Below, piece by piece: positions 47,081 through 61,500 of a stretch of 64,000 nt of DNA (positions are counted from its first letter, which is position 1; each line of letters opens with the position of its first letter). The stretch covers positions 1-64,000 of the forward strand of contig WNNJ02002849.1 in the NCBI GenBank assembly GCA_012934845.2, read 5' to 3'. The notes below the pieces were generated by a model. The model was not told the DNA's origin, searched no databases, and worked only from the letters and a program-made list of their open reading frames with translations. Origin of the DNA: Pomphorhynchus laevis (Eukaryota; Acanthocephala; Palaeacanthocephala; Echinorhynchida; Pomphorhynchidae). The position numbers and the translations under genes are program-made.

Positions 47081-47535
47081 TATTCTGACATATGCGTCTC
47101 CTGCAGTATATCATACTACAAAACGTGATCGTAGAGTTCTCGAAAAGCCTTTGAGATAGGTTTTCAAACGTGTCTGTGGACTATTCGCTGTACCCTATGC
47201 AGAGCGTAAGCGTAAATTAGGAATACAGACAATTGAGTACATCCGTGTGGAGAGCGACTTGACGATGGCTTACAACATATTTTCGTCTAGTGATCATCCA
47301 TGCACCGATGTTTTATCTGCGCGGACCCGGCTTAACCTGAGAGGACATGAACGTTGCTTGCCGCGAAAATACACGTATTTTCATCCCTCCGCAGTGTTTA
47401 GCATCCGCGTGGTTCACCTGTGGAACAGCCTCCTAATGGAAATTGTGATGGCCACTAATCGGAGGACTTTTAAGGATCTCCTTAAAAACAAGTTGAAGGA
47501 CAATACGGACGCGATCTCAATTTTTCTGTGACTAT
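47081..47535 (+). mobile_element. LINE remnant, right part (C-terminal region)
   Basis: It continues the LINE split at 44132: YASPAVYHTTKRDRR, then an open frame 47247-47531 with RLNLRGHERCLPRKYTYF and VVHLWNSLLMEIV, ending at a stop. This is the standard C-terminus of Jockey/CR1-like ORF2 proteins. Confidence 0.75.
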
Positions 47536-47539
47536 TTTT

Positions 47540-48060
47540 TGTTTTTACTCTCTTTATATTCCCTTTTTTACATATTATGATGCCCCTGTATGAGCCTGCG
47601 TGCTCTTCTGATAGAACTTATACTATAGTTTGTACATAATTATTGACGAATACTTTTATTGCCCTCCATTTATCACTTGATTATAAAAGTTTGAAAATAC
47701 GGTGAAACAATCATTAACAAATCGTTGTCTTGCTAGTCACTACGAATATGAACAATATATGCAATTAGAATATTCAGGTCATTTATATAAATGTGTCTTA
47801 CCATCGCGTAATTTTATAACAATGAAGTTTATTTTGCAATCATATAGTTTCTGTAAAAATGTTGTAATATTTAGCCTTAAACAATGGCAGATACATTGGT
47901 GTGATCCGTATTAAATTGAGATAATGATCCTATTGTTGATAGTATTTTTGGTACTGAATAATCTGAAATGTACAATGCTATCATTATCAATATAATAAAT
48001 ATAGTACAGTATAACATTCTTGCTTGCTAATTTGTTTCTTTACGTTTGGGTATATTTGGT
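47540..48060. other. Intergenic stretch, nothing recognised
   Basis: AT-rich, without supported coding or repeats. Confidence 0.4.
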
Positions 48061-48099
48061 AATGTAATGTGGACTTTGGTAATCCTAAAAATAATTAGC

Positions 48100-49900
48100 T
48101 ACTCTTCGTGGTCTACCTGACTTACGTGATGTAAATATTCTTATGTTTCTTGGAAATCACTGTTCTATTTCCAGTCATTAAGGACGATTAAGATTCCTGG
48201 GCATAAAGTTGATTATTTATCAACGTCGAGATATCATCATCGATAAAATGCGTTTCCTGTTCGGCCCTGCTAATCATTCTCCGGAATATTCTCTTATGAA
48301 TAAGGAAGTGGAACTAATTTATCTAAGGATACGGTTTGATCTTGTCAATCTCGTCTGACTATAGCATATTCTGGGTTACAAATTAAATACTATACTCCAT
48401 TATTTTCATTGAACTTTGTCAAACCATAAATTTTAGTGTGTCTCCTCGCGAGTTCTGGAAAATTTGTCGATACCGATTCTATGGAGACATAATGTTGATC
48501 AGTCATGACACGAAACTTTTTACCCAGTAGATGATGACGCCAATACTTGATTGCTTGAACATTTGCTACGTTTCCTTTTCAACATATTATTATTTAAGAG
48601 CATTCACGTAATGCTCTAGAAAAGAAGACTACCGGTATACATTATTATTTGAGAGTAACACCGATGGATTTATTTGGAGTACCAGTTTGCAGAAAAACGT
48701 ATGCCTAGAAAGATTGGGAAGTAAAAAATTTACATTTGGATAATTTACAGAATGTATTTTCACTGAGCTTTTCAGAATTCCCTGTATTTTCTGTTTGTGG
48801 GAACAGCTCGAAATTGCTGCTGATAGGAGTTAACAAATTGGTACGGTTATTATGACAAACGTGTACAATAGATTTAACCATATCGTAGAAGCCAATATCG
48901 TTGAAGCCAATTATTCGTGAAGCCAATATCGTGGAAGCCAATATTGTTTTTAAGTGACGCGCCCTATGACGATATTTCAAGCAAATCTTTTTAAAATATG
49001 TATACCGCATTTATAGCCATTAGTATTGCGAGCAGGACACTGTGCTCGAGCATATGGATAATTTCCACAATCCTTGCATTGTATTGATGACGCAGCCCAG
49101 CCGATGAAACTGATTCATTTCGGATATAATTTAATTTTGATTCGGAGTTATCTTATTCGGAAAGAGCATTTTTATCGGTATCCACTGCATTCACAGAAGG
49201 TAGTGAATTACTTGAAAATTAACTTGCTTGGGATTGTGCTTCTTCGAGAACATAGTAAATCTTAAAGATTGACGAGATATCGATTTTCTTGCACACTAAT
49301 AAACGCTAGCGAACATGCGTAAATTCGAAATATTTGACAAAGGCACCTCGAATATGTTCATCTCGAACGTTCAGTCGATAAGTAGACTGAACATTGTCGA
49401 TAAGCCCTTAAAATCGAATTCGCTATCCAGTATTTTCAAATGGCAAATGTAATCTTTTATGGATTGGCTATGCTGTTGTACACATGAATTTAAAGAGTCA
49501 GAGATCACGTCATAAAGTCGAGTTGATATTAATGAGAAGAGATAATTTTTCTTTTCGGAAGTACATGTAACGCTTATAAACGTTTTGGGATGTATCCTAC
49601 AATGGGACTATTTGTAGCTGGAATCAGTAAATTTACAATAGAGGTTTAGAATCGGTGAAGCAAGCAATCTATCGACAAAGTCGTTAGAAGTAGATCCGGT
49701 GTTTTCAATCACAAATATTTGTTAAAATTATTTTATATCAAGAGATAACCCCTATTTAGGCTTTTAACAAATAATCTGAAAACATACAATATCAATGTCA
49801 TTACAATCAATATAATAAATAAAGTACACATGTAATAGGTAATAAACTATTACCTATTAATATTTTTATGTTATAAGATATCGATATCTTAGTATTAACC
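48100..49900 (-). mobile_element. Ty3/Gypsy fossil, heavily decayed
   Basis: The - strand retains scattered resemblance to an LTR element of the same general type as that at 34-38 kb: RNase H-like traces (about 48.4-48.7 kb), a gag zinc-knuckle trace (CKDCGNYPYARAQCPARN, about 49.03-49.09 kb) and gag-like sequence to about 49.6 kb. Terminal repeats were not found. It has many breaks and appears far older than the other copy. Confidence 0.5.
48886..48955 (+). repeat. Short tandem repeat (GAAGCCAATATCGTG-like)
   Basis: Four imperfect copies of about 15-17 bp lie within the Gypsy fossil region. Confidence 0.7.
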
Positions 49901-49949
49901 TATAAATGTAGTTTATGAAATGTAATAATATTCTAAATTGTAAAAATCA

Positions 49950-52516
49950 ATAAAACAGCTGTTGAGTTGTTATTAGAGAGCTGTTACTTTGAACTGTTAG
50001 TAGTACCATCGAAATCTGGATATTATTTAATTTATAAATATAGGCTGTTTTCGTCATTGAATCAGGTGAATTGGGAACAAATTTAAATGTACTAAATACT
50101 AAATTCAAATAAGAGAAAAACTACGAAAGCAATGTCACTATCTCCGCCTGGAAGCAAACTAAGCCATCTCGTTAAGATGATGTGAATTTTAATGTGCCAT
50201 GATATGGTCACTGTCATTATGATAGAGACTATTATTTATACGCAATGCATTCATTTAATAAAGTATGATCGTTATCTAGATGATATTATCAAAACATGTA
50301 AGATAATAGATACTGCAATGCACTTAGAGTGGCTTTTTAATCCTTTACTTTACACGGTATGAAAAAATGAGTTAAAAAACTTATTGTATTAGAGTTACTA
50401 CTAACATATTGGACTGTGCTTAACCGTAACATCTTATTTTATTTGTAAATGTAAATAATATATTCAATGTTAATCTACTGTCAAAACCCGCTTTTACTGT
50501 CATTTACTATTCTTGTTGGCCAATTTTTTGGTAGTATAGTAAAATCTGGACAATTATAAACGTTATAAATTGTAGTATGATGATATAATATTTATTTAAT
50601 TTAAGCGTATGTTCTTGTCTCCGGTATTAGGTAGGTGATACCTGTAAAACCTTCAATATATACCTTTCGCGTCACAGTGGAATCTTTGCCGTATCTCTTT
50701 TTGTAACAAATCCATAATATAATATAGTCAACATGTAAATCGTTAGGAAATATAGTGTAAATATATTGTTACAATATAGTTCTCAATCATGCTTGTAAAA
50801 TTATTTGTCGTTTAAGGATTTTTCTCAATAGCAACAATATATATATTTTTACCGTTTACTACTAACGATTGCACGGAGGTAAATCTGTGACATTTTCCGT
50901 TTAATTTTAATCTTCTTATTGATATTTTACACTTTGCATTTCCCAATAAACGTGAAATTTGCTGGTTTAGTGAATGCTTTATATATTATATTTTACTGTT
51001 TATTCTATGTAGCTAAATGTTTTTTATTTCCATTTTTGTTATTTCTTGCTCTGTTTTGTTTCTGCTATCTTTTTTATTCTGCTATTTATGTAAATAATTT
51101 CTACATAACTGTGATTCCCTCTCAACGGATTTCGTTCTTTGCACCCATTTCTCTTGTTTTCTTCATGATCATCTTTTTGTTCTATTTTCTCCGTTCTACT
51201 TTCCAAGACGATTTAATCAAATCTTTTCAAATAGCTAATAGCGACGTTTCGCTTCTCTATGATTTTGTGCCCATTTAGCCAATATGGACGGTATACACGG
51301 TTATATTTAGCATGTGAACCTATTTTTTAAGTTCAAAATAATTACTCAGCAATTACTACATTATATTTACGCATATACTTTGAATACATTCAAAATCTTA
51401 TCTTTTTTCTCTGTACACGTAGTCTGCTCCTGCAAATTTTGTCTTTTACAGGAGCGAGAACATTGTCAACATGAATATTTCATTATCATCGCTCTCCTCT
51501 CTCCGTTCTGCATTAATATATCCATAAATTCTCGCTATTAAACCGGATCAATCTATTAGAAGATAATTTATCCAAATCTCATGCATTTTTATTTTGGTCA
51601 CTGTTATCGTCTTGGACTGCTATAATTAGTAAACCTCTGTCCACAATCATTTCTACACTTTGCTTTGCCGTACTACCATCATTATCCTATAGTCATCGCT
51701 ACCGTCAATGATGCAATCATGTAAATGTTAATTACATTCGACTTCATCACATTATAAACAATTCTAAAATGTGATGATGACTCGTGCTGCTTTATTTTCC
51801 TTAGCAAAAACGAATATGTTGTGAATTTAATTTCTGCATCATCCATTTAATAAAAAAATTCTCTTTTTCGTAATTTTTTAAAATGCGGTGTATTTCTTAA
51901 ATATGATGTTTCATAATACAATGGAAATAATGTGTTTAACTGTTACATATATTTACGACACAGCTAATATAAATTCATATGCGAATGATAGAAAATACTC
52001 TGGATTGCATAGATTTAATTGCGCGGGAGACGACATAGGAATATCATCTATAAACAAAAGTTTCTTTTACTTGTTTTTGCACTGGCAGAACAAGGAATAC
52101 TGCATCTTATTGAAAACGTTTCGCCGTTGTTAAGATAAGCTTTTTGTCAAAATATTCTAAATATTTCGTAGTATATTTCGTAATAACGAAATATACATTT
52201 ATGACTTGATAATTATCAAATAATCACAATATTGACAAAGCCAATCTTATAATAAAGGCGAAACATTTTTAATCAGATTGTGTTTTTCTTGTTCTGTCGG
52301 TGTAAAAAAACGGATACTAAAAGTCACGATAAAAATTTTTATTTTCCACTATATCGCTGCACTGTCGACATTAAGTTTTTTTGGCTCTTGTGCTTAAGCA
52401 TACATAATGCTGATTTATCTTATTCTCTTACTTCTATTGATGTGTTAATCACATTTTTTCAGATTGTTAAAATTAATCAATTACACACTCTGTCTTTACT
52501 TGGATTTATCTGTTGA
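49950..52516. other. 5' flank of the G3BP gene
   Basis: AT-rich, with a few short open frames of no known family. The promoter and 5' leader of the gene downstream should be here, but I could not locate a start site. Confidence 0.4.
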
Positions 52517-52540
52517 ATGTCAGAGCTGACGCACTCGCAG
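52517..52540 (+). CDS. rin: G3BP exon 1 (start codon, 8 codons)
   Basis: It encodes MSELTHSQ and ends at CAG before the donor GTCAGT. The following intron is only 75 bp. The first exon is inferred from phase, length and distance to exon 2. Confidence 0.7.
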
Positions 52541-55500
52541 GTCAGTTAGTTTTGATTTTGCTCAAATAAATCTAGAGTTGCCTGTTGATATGTTTCTCTT
52601 GCTTCTTGATTCTAGATTGGTCGCGCGTTTGTTAAACAATACTACACAACGCTATGCAACAATCCTAAAGATTTACGAAAGTATGTTCATTTTTCAATAT
52701 AATTAATAGAATAGCTGAACCAAATTGTAATTTCTATTTTTTTTTGCTTAGTTCTCTACACAGAAGGCATTTATTTATAGATTTTTAACTACAAAGAAAT
52801 GTGTTAAAAACTATATTTATTTCCGAACTATTAAAATCACGAGAAAACTTAAACTATTATTTAGAAACCATTTGGCGGAATTATTGGGCAGAAACACCAT
52901 TTATTTCATTGGTCTTTTACTCCTAAACTAGACCAGATATGACATACATTTTTACCGAAAGACAAATCTACTGTTTAGTGGGCTGCACAGATAAACGAAT
53001 TTTGATAGTATTTATGTAATGTCACTTATTCAGTGTAAGCAGTTCGTTGTTGCTAACTTTTTACATAAGAAAGTAAACCATTACAACATAAAATTTACAA
53101 ATGTGTAAAATTTTAGCTGTTTTAAAAAAGAGTCTGATTTTTTAAACACCGATAGCTTCGTTCCTCCAAATAAAAATATATCGAACAACCTTTTGGTAAG
53201 TTTTAATTAAGATAAGTCATTCAGCAAGAATAAATTACATGAATATTTTTAAAAACAATTACTGATCAGTATTTATCATTGAATTTACCAAATTCAAACT
53301 TAATATGTTCAAAGCATTAGCAATTTCTTAAGTTGAGTTGCGTCATAAACATCTATTAAGATTGTAGGTTTGTGTCTCTAAAATAATCATGGTGTTTGGG
53401 GGGAATTGTAGGTGATTATTTTAATTTTAATACATCATTTAATGTAATCAACAAATTCATAAATTGCTACTAATCATTATTTAATTTTAAATCAAACAAC
53501 CCTAATTCAGATAGGTTTGCTATCATCTTGCTTATGATATATCACTGGTTATAATAACAAAGATCAAATCCGATCAACTTTTGATTAAACTATACGTATA
53601 ATATAACACGTGAAAAATTTAAATCTTCAGTAATATATAACATAGATATAAAAAAAACTATTAGCTGAAGAAGATTTTGGCAATTGTGCAAGAAACTGAA
53701 TCGTACGGATAATAAAAACAAACTATCGTTGTTAATATTTTGACTGATTAATTATATATACTATATATAACACGCTGTATGATAAAATAATAGTTGAGGT
53801 CTTCAGGATGGACCGTTGTATTATGAGGATTTGATTCCCCATTCTTAGTAGATCAAATACAACACCAAGCTAACAAATTAACTAATATAATACGATGCGT
53901 TTTATACTAAAGTAATACCTATCTTTATTTAAAGTTCAAATTTTATAATAGACGCTATAATTAATGTTTCGTTATCCGTTTTGTAAATGCATTTGATTAA
54001 ATAAAAGTTTAAAACTATTAAACTATATTCTTTACGGTATATTTAAAAATCATTATTTTAGTACTTATTTGTTGACTAGTGTACATTGTGATATGCATAA
54101 ATTGTAATTCATACATAATTTGATCCATGATTTGATCATAATTTGATCAATGCAAGGTAAATATTATTTCAATGTCAATAATAGGCTTTATATATCCGTA
54201 GACTACATATAGAATACGATCCGTATTGCAAGTAAATATACTTACATTTGGTATTTATTCTCAGCTATCACATTCGGTACCCATGCCTTTGTTGGAATGT
54301 GGATTTTAAACTACATTTGTGATTCCTGAATATTAGCAACATTATAGTTTGCTTATTTACCAATGATGGACGTATATCATTTTTTATGAATATAGTCGCT
54401 ATTATGTCTAAATATAATATTCACATCTAGTATACAGCAATCCGCTCTCATCGTGAGATGTCTTGAACACCTTACGAAGAAACTTCTCTCAGCCATAATC
54501 ACTATATTCTTCAATAACTTCAACTGACATTTTTCAAAGTGAACAGGAGACGAAGATAGCAGGTATACCGAGCATATCAAAGTTAATCAAGCATCAAATT
54601 TGCACCGTCTACTCTGCTAAGAAAATTCATTTCGACCTTTTGTATTAAAGATATAATTATTTAAGCAATTTTTCAAAACTTATAATTATAACTGATAATA
54701 ACTTATTATTATCTAGATTAAAGCCTATTTCGATCTATATACTAAAATATTTGGAGTAATTAAAACACAATTTAAGAATTATTAAAAGATAATCGAGATT
54801 AATACTGATACAAAACATTATTCTAGTATTGATTCCAAAAAAGAATTTGTAGGACAAACTAAGTGATTAACTATTTTCTAAATAAAAATATTTTCTATTT
54901 TAGCAGTGACAGAAATTTAAAAATATAATGAATATAAAGAGAGCGCTAGAAAATTACATTTATTTACAGAATAGAATTAATCCTTTCTAATAAGTTAATA
55001 CTATACACGTTACATTACTTTGCAACATTTATTCACAATGCGTTAGGTTGTATAAATCTTCAAGCACCTTTGTTCATGGTGGTGATGATTGTTTGGGTGA
55101 GTCCGACACTTCACAAGGTGTTGAGGATATCGCCGAGAAGATAATCGAATTAGATTTTCGATGCTGTCGTACAAGGGTTTTTCAAGTGGACAGTGCACGC
55201 ACACTTGGTAATGGGATCGTCGTACAGGTTGAGTACTAGCGTTTACTAATTAATTTTTAGAATTACAATTAATAAGATACATTATGAAAAATTCTATTTC
55301 TAATTAGCATTTCATATTATTTTAACTTGATTGCATCTATGAGCTGAAATTCTTCTGGCTGTGTCAAGATATTATCCTCACAGGTATTTCTGGTCCTATT
55401 TCTGATACAGCAATACGCTAGTATCCATTACTGTATATTATTTTTTGTATGGGATCGTATTCTATTAGAAAGTTACCTTTGTTTCTAATAACTGCAGATC

Positions 55501-58500
55501 CCAACCTGGGTCAGCATCTGGTGAGACCCACCCAGGCTGATTAGCGGCGTCCTGATGTTTCAAGAATAGGAACAATACATGTGAGAATAATGTCGTGTTA
55601 TGACCAGAAGTACTAAAATTATGTTCAAATATCCTGCATACCAGATCCGATCATATTGATTATATAAAACTAATAATATTGAATGCTGGCATGCTGGCAG
55701 AGAAATTGAACAATTATATGTACATCAGTTTTGTGGTTTATTGAGAATATTTTTATTAGCGTCACACTAAAGATAGCATTTTTAAATAAAATTTATTAAA
55801 TTGTATTTTGTAGTTATTATTTAAATTGCAGTTTAGAAAGGCAGTTATTATTTTAGCTATTTTGTGCTTTCTGAGAACAATGTTAGTAATCTTTGTTAAC
55901 AAATACATAAAGAATTTTTGTTCACAAATAAATAACATAAATTTTATCTATTTTTATATATTTTTTATCTATTTTTATTTATAAATGAAATTGTAAATAA
56001 ATAAAAAATTTTATAAATTAGTTCAAATATTCAAATATTTGAATATTTGTTCAAATCTGTTCAAATATTTTTAGTAATGTTTAAAGATGATAGTAGTAGC
56101 TTATAAAATGTTGACCATAAATTACTAGTTATAGGATCTTATGCTATAAGCTCAATATATAGATAAATTTGGTGTTCAACTTAAACAGGTACACGAAAGT
56201 GAAAGCACATCACAGATAGAAAGTAATATGCATATTGCGGCTGTTAACTCTTATCATGACAATTGGTACGAAAGACTGAGTCAATACATGACTTTGGAAG
56301 AATGCAATCATTTTGCATAACTTAGGTTTATTCTTTAGTATTTAATAAGTATAAAGCAGGTGTGAGCACAGTTATTGTATCGGTTGGCCAATTTTGGAAT
56401 TTTTAAGTAACTGCGGGCCGCAAGTAAAAATCGTTGAAAAAATGGGTCATATTGAGGTTTATAAATATATAAAGTTATAAGTTAAATTTGGGTTTAACTT
56501 ATAATTAAATTTAACTTATAATTAGTTATAAGTTAAATTAGGTTATAACTTTATAAAGTTATAAGTCATTTTAGGGTTTCTAAAGTTATAGGTTATATGT
56601 TAAATTTATAAAGTTTATAAATTTATAAGAAGTAATTAATTTATAAGAAGGTCATATTAGAGTTTATAAATTTTCTGAAAGAATCGTAGATGTTTACAGC
56701 AAAGACAAAATATATTTTATATGTAATAAAACATATTAAAAACATATATACAGTTTTATTTATTATATAACCAAAATTTAATTACAGTTATATGAATTAT
56801 AATTATACTCAAATATACACAATTAAACAACTATAAGTATAATATATATAATTATTGCAAGGTAATCGAAATTAATACAGGTATAAAGCATTTTTAAGTA
56901 TTAAACACTGTCAATGTGTATTTGATCATCATCGTTAAATCACCGAAACAGTTTTTTAACTGTTTCGTCGCCAGAAATAGATTCCAACTTTGTTGGAGCC
57001 GGATTCTAACTGTTACCGAAGCCAGATTCGAACTGTTACCGAAGCCGGATTCTAACTTTTACCTGAGCCGAATTTATAAGATACATATAATTAACCGGTC
57101 CTTAAATTCTATATTCAGTTGAACAATATCAGTTTGTATTTGGTTATGTATCATAATTGTAAATATAATTATATAATTATTGCAAGGTAATAGGGATTAA
57201 TACAGGTATAAGATACTAGTCTAGTATTAATTTCGCAACAGAATTTTAGGATAAACTGAGTTATCAACTAATTTTTAAATTTAAACATTTGTTATTATAT
57301 TACAGCGAAAATTTAGATTTTATTAATATTATGATAGGGCTAGAAAAATTAAATTTATTAACAGAATATACTTAATCTTTCCTAATATGTTAATACTATT
57401 CGTGGTTCTTTGATTTTCAAAATTTATTCGTAATGTGGTAGGTTGTATAAAAATCTTCAAGCACGTTTGTTTATGATGGTGATGATTGTTTGGGCGTCCT
57501 ACACTTTACAAGGTGTTTAGGATTTCTCCGAAAAGATAATTGAATTAGATTTTTCAAGCTTGGTACAATGGTTTTCCAAGTAGAGAGTGCACGTATTTTT
57601 GCCAATAGGATGGTTGTTGATAAAACGCATTATTTTTTATAAAATGCATTGATTTCTTAACGCCACACATCTAATATGGATTATCTCAAGTTGCAGTATT
57701 TTTGATACGCCATTGATATCTATTTTAAAAGGATTGCCTATAATCGCTAAGTCTTTATTCATTTTTTGAAAATGTTGAAATCTCGAAAAATCATTCTTTA
57801 AAGTTTTAACAACAATATTAATATATTCGTGAAATTTACATTTACAGTCATATTTTTAAACTTTAATGTTGTAAAGTAGCTACTCTTTTTATGTCAAATG
57901 TCTGAGAAATAATTCAAGCTTTAGTTTGAATCCATTCAAGCTTTTTTACTTTGTAATTTTGAATTTAAAGTATTTAAATGTGCCATAATATCCAAATAGA
58001 ATGGAAAATCACAAATCCAATCATTATTTATTAATTCAGGAAAATCAATGTTCGATAATATTATAATGCGCATGAATATTATAATTTTTCTTTTGAATCC
58101 CACTCAAATATCAGCACATGTTCCAAGCTAAGCCATCCTGTTTGATTTATTGTACAATATTGTCTAATGAGCCACTTTGCGAAGACCTCCTGTCATCTGA
58201 TTTGACAGTACTAAAATTTCTCCGAAACGAAGACCCACCACTTTGCTTCACATATTTCGAATATGTCTAGACTATCAAAATTTTAAAACGATATAATTCG
58301 TGTTCAACATTACTCACTTACGACGACTGAGTGAATTATGTCTGAATGTGATAATTAAACATGTTTTTGATGGTTAAGTCTACAAATCCTCTTAATGAAC
58401 CTTAACTAACACACCTTATAGCATTTTGACATGTCTATGTTTTACTCAACTTTTATTTTATAAGTGTCCGGAACATATTTTTGATACTATAAAGAAATAA

Positions 58501-61500
58501 ATCGTTTATTTACGACTTAGGTGTTCTGATGTTATTTGTACAGATATATCTCTTTACGTTTGAATGCTATGGTCATTATTACCAAATAGCTCAGAGAACA
58601 GCAGTGTCATAAACCATCATTACTCACATTCATATTAGAATGTTGGTAGCTATCCATTACCCTCTTTTAACTTACCCTGTCATTATCATCATTGGTAATA
58701 AGCTATCTATATATGATAAGATAATGTTTAATAGGATCACCGTATGTACTGAGCTAATCGTGTTCGAGCTAATCATGTGACCGATAATAATTTAATTATT
58801 TATTAATAAAATGATATTGTTTAATTATCGATTAACTATTTATTTAAGTGACAAATGTGATTAACTTACAAGTCCACTACAAAGTACATATGTCAATGCT
58901 GTAGTAACACTTGAAGCAAGTGTATTTCATAGTTTAGGCTATCGTGTCAAGTAAGAATAATACACGGTAATCGAAATATGACGTACAGCATAAATAATAC
59001 AGTAGAATTACTACCAGCGAAATCAAAATGTTAGATTTACTTGATAATGTAGATAATATGATCTGTGAAGAGGAGTTTGCATTTATAATAATATTTCACA
59101 TGAATCGTGCTAGTTTAAACCGTATGAGATTCGTGATATCAAGGCAAGAAATAGAATTAGAGAAACGCGATATGTGATCAAAAAATAACTAACAGATAGG
59201 ATAAGCCGACATCTAGTGACCCAGATATAAACAGTAGCTATTGAAAGATATCATTTAAAACTTATCTTTCTGTTTCTTTATTATTATTTTTACTTCTTTC
59301 TACCTATATACCTTCAGAATCAATTGCTATTCAATCAAGTTTCAACTCTTGTTTATTGTATCCACACAGTTGCACGACAAATTTGCTACTTTAATACGTA
59401 CTCATTCCTTTAGGATATTCCACAAGTGAGATGCATTTTTCTAAAGGCATCTCACATACACATAAATTCAATAAATAAACGCAAGTACTCTTTCTAATTT
59501 TGACTAATTTTTAAATTTTAATGTTTCTGTATAAGCTTCTTGTTGATATTTTGAGGAATATCACCAAGAAGATTGAAAGGGATATAATGACTTGATTTTT
59601 TCAATTTAGGTATGTGGTGAGATATCAAACAACAACTCTCCAATGAGACGATTCATGCAAACGTTTGTGCTGTGCCCTCTTGATAAAAAGCTATTCTACC
59701 TTGCTAACGATATCTTTCGCTACCAAGATGAAGTTTATGGCGATTACGTTCCAAGTACAAATAGGGTATTAATGGACACAGCCAGGTATCAATCGAAACC
59801 TGCTCCTGTGAATCTTGCTGCTTCTACAATTCCTGCCAATACCGTTGCTTCAAGTGTTGTAGACAATTCAAACCTTGTTCAACCTTTTAATGCCGTCGTT
59901 AGGCCAATGCAAACGCAAATGACAGTTGGTAGTCAACGATGGAATATAGTATGTACTACTGTGTTTCTGTACATTTGTGCTAACTTAATTTGTGTCGAAA
60001 GTTTGTTGTCAATGCCTAAATTATTTATTAGGTATTTACTTCTATTTATCGTAAATCACATATTTTTTATTGATATAAAATGATTGCTCGCTTTTGCTAG
60101 ATTGTAATTTGCGTTAAGCTGATATGTAAAATATACATCAGTATACATTTAAAATCTTTTAATTGTTTTTAAATTCATTTAAACTTATAACTTCACATTT
60201 ACGATACTTTATATTAGATAATACTTTGTCAGCAGCTATTATTATACATAGCGACAATGAATTTGTTTGTCGAATGGACGTGTTTGTCATGATTCAGTTT
60301 TAAATTTTCACATGTTAAATAAAAAACTTATCAAACATATATTAAACATTAAAACATGTTTGGTAAGTGAATACATTGTATTCTAAACATTTTTTACTCT
60401 TTATTCAGAAACTTTTGTTTAGTAGGTAAATACTCTGTATTTTTATTATTTTTCTTAGGTAGATAAGAAAGCCTATTTTCCAAATGATTAGTTACTAATT
60501 AAATATTTATTCTGAAACATTTTATGTGACTACGATTTAACTTGAATTAAAAAATGTGACTCTTCACCAATATGTATTTCATGACCATTTCTAGATATAA
60601 GATAATATTTAGTTACGAAAATCTTATAATGAATCCATAAAGTTTAGCTGTACATAAAATAAGTAAAAGTACCATTACGATCATACCGTGATGATCTGAG
60701 TTGATGTTTTGCTTTAATTTTATATTTAATTTTGTTTTCAATATTTTACAAGCTCTTGATGAGCAAATTGTTTCCCTATCACAGGGCATCTAGTAAAAAT
60801 ATAACCCGTCAAGACTAAGATAAATGTTTAGTATGCTATTTCTTTTTTAATTGTTCACCGTCGTCAAGCAACAATTTTTGCTACAATTCACAAAATACAA
60901 CATTTATATAAATTAAAATATACAGTGATGTACTTGTATTTTTATTACTGAGGTATAAAGTTTTTACTTGCATTATTTGATATTGTCGGTTTAAACCCTT
61001 CTAGTTATTTATAACTTATCTATTAGTAGAAATTAAGATATCTTAATCCCTACTAACTAATCAACAGTAAGATATTTAGTTTAAAATACACTATATCTTT
61101 TTTTTACATATTAAAATAGTTAAATCCCTATATCTTACTTTTTATGGATAGAGGCGGAAACGTTAAGCTTTTAAGGAGATTTTAATAAAATATTTCTAAT
61201 TGTAATGATTAGTGGGTGCAACGACATCGTTACATGCCTTCTTGTTGTTGTATTTTACTTCAACAGTAGCATTTTTGGAATTAATCAAATTTAAAAATTA
61301 AAGTACATCCAGCTGATATTGACATTAACTGTCAAAACAAAATGAAAAGAATGTTATACAAGAAAGTTTATTTTTAATTAAATGAGGATTAAATTTCTGT
61401 GTATTATCTAAATCGATCCACTATTGTCTAATTTAAACGGGAATTATATGAAATTAATGTAGTGCTTCATGTTAATGTTTCAACCAAATATAAAGATAAT

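Noticed and set aside
50919-52516. Open frames of 75-119 residues rich in Phe, Ile and Leu upstream of G3BP
   Set aside because: They have the composition expected of AT-rich non-coding DNA, with no family resemblance or splice support.
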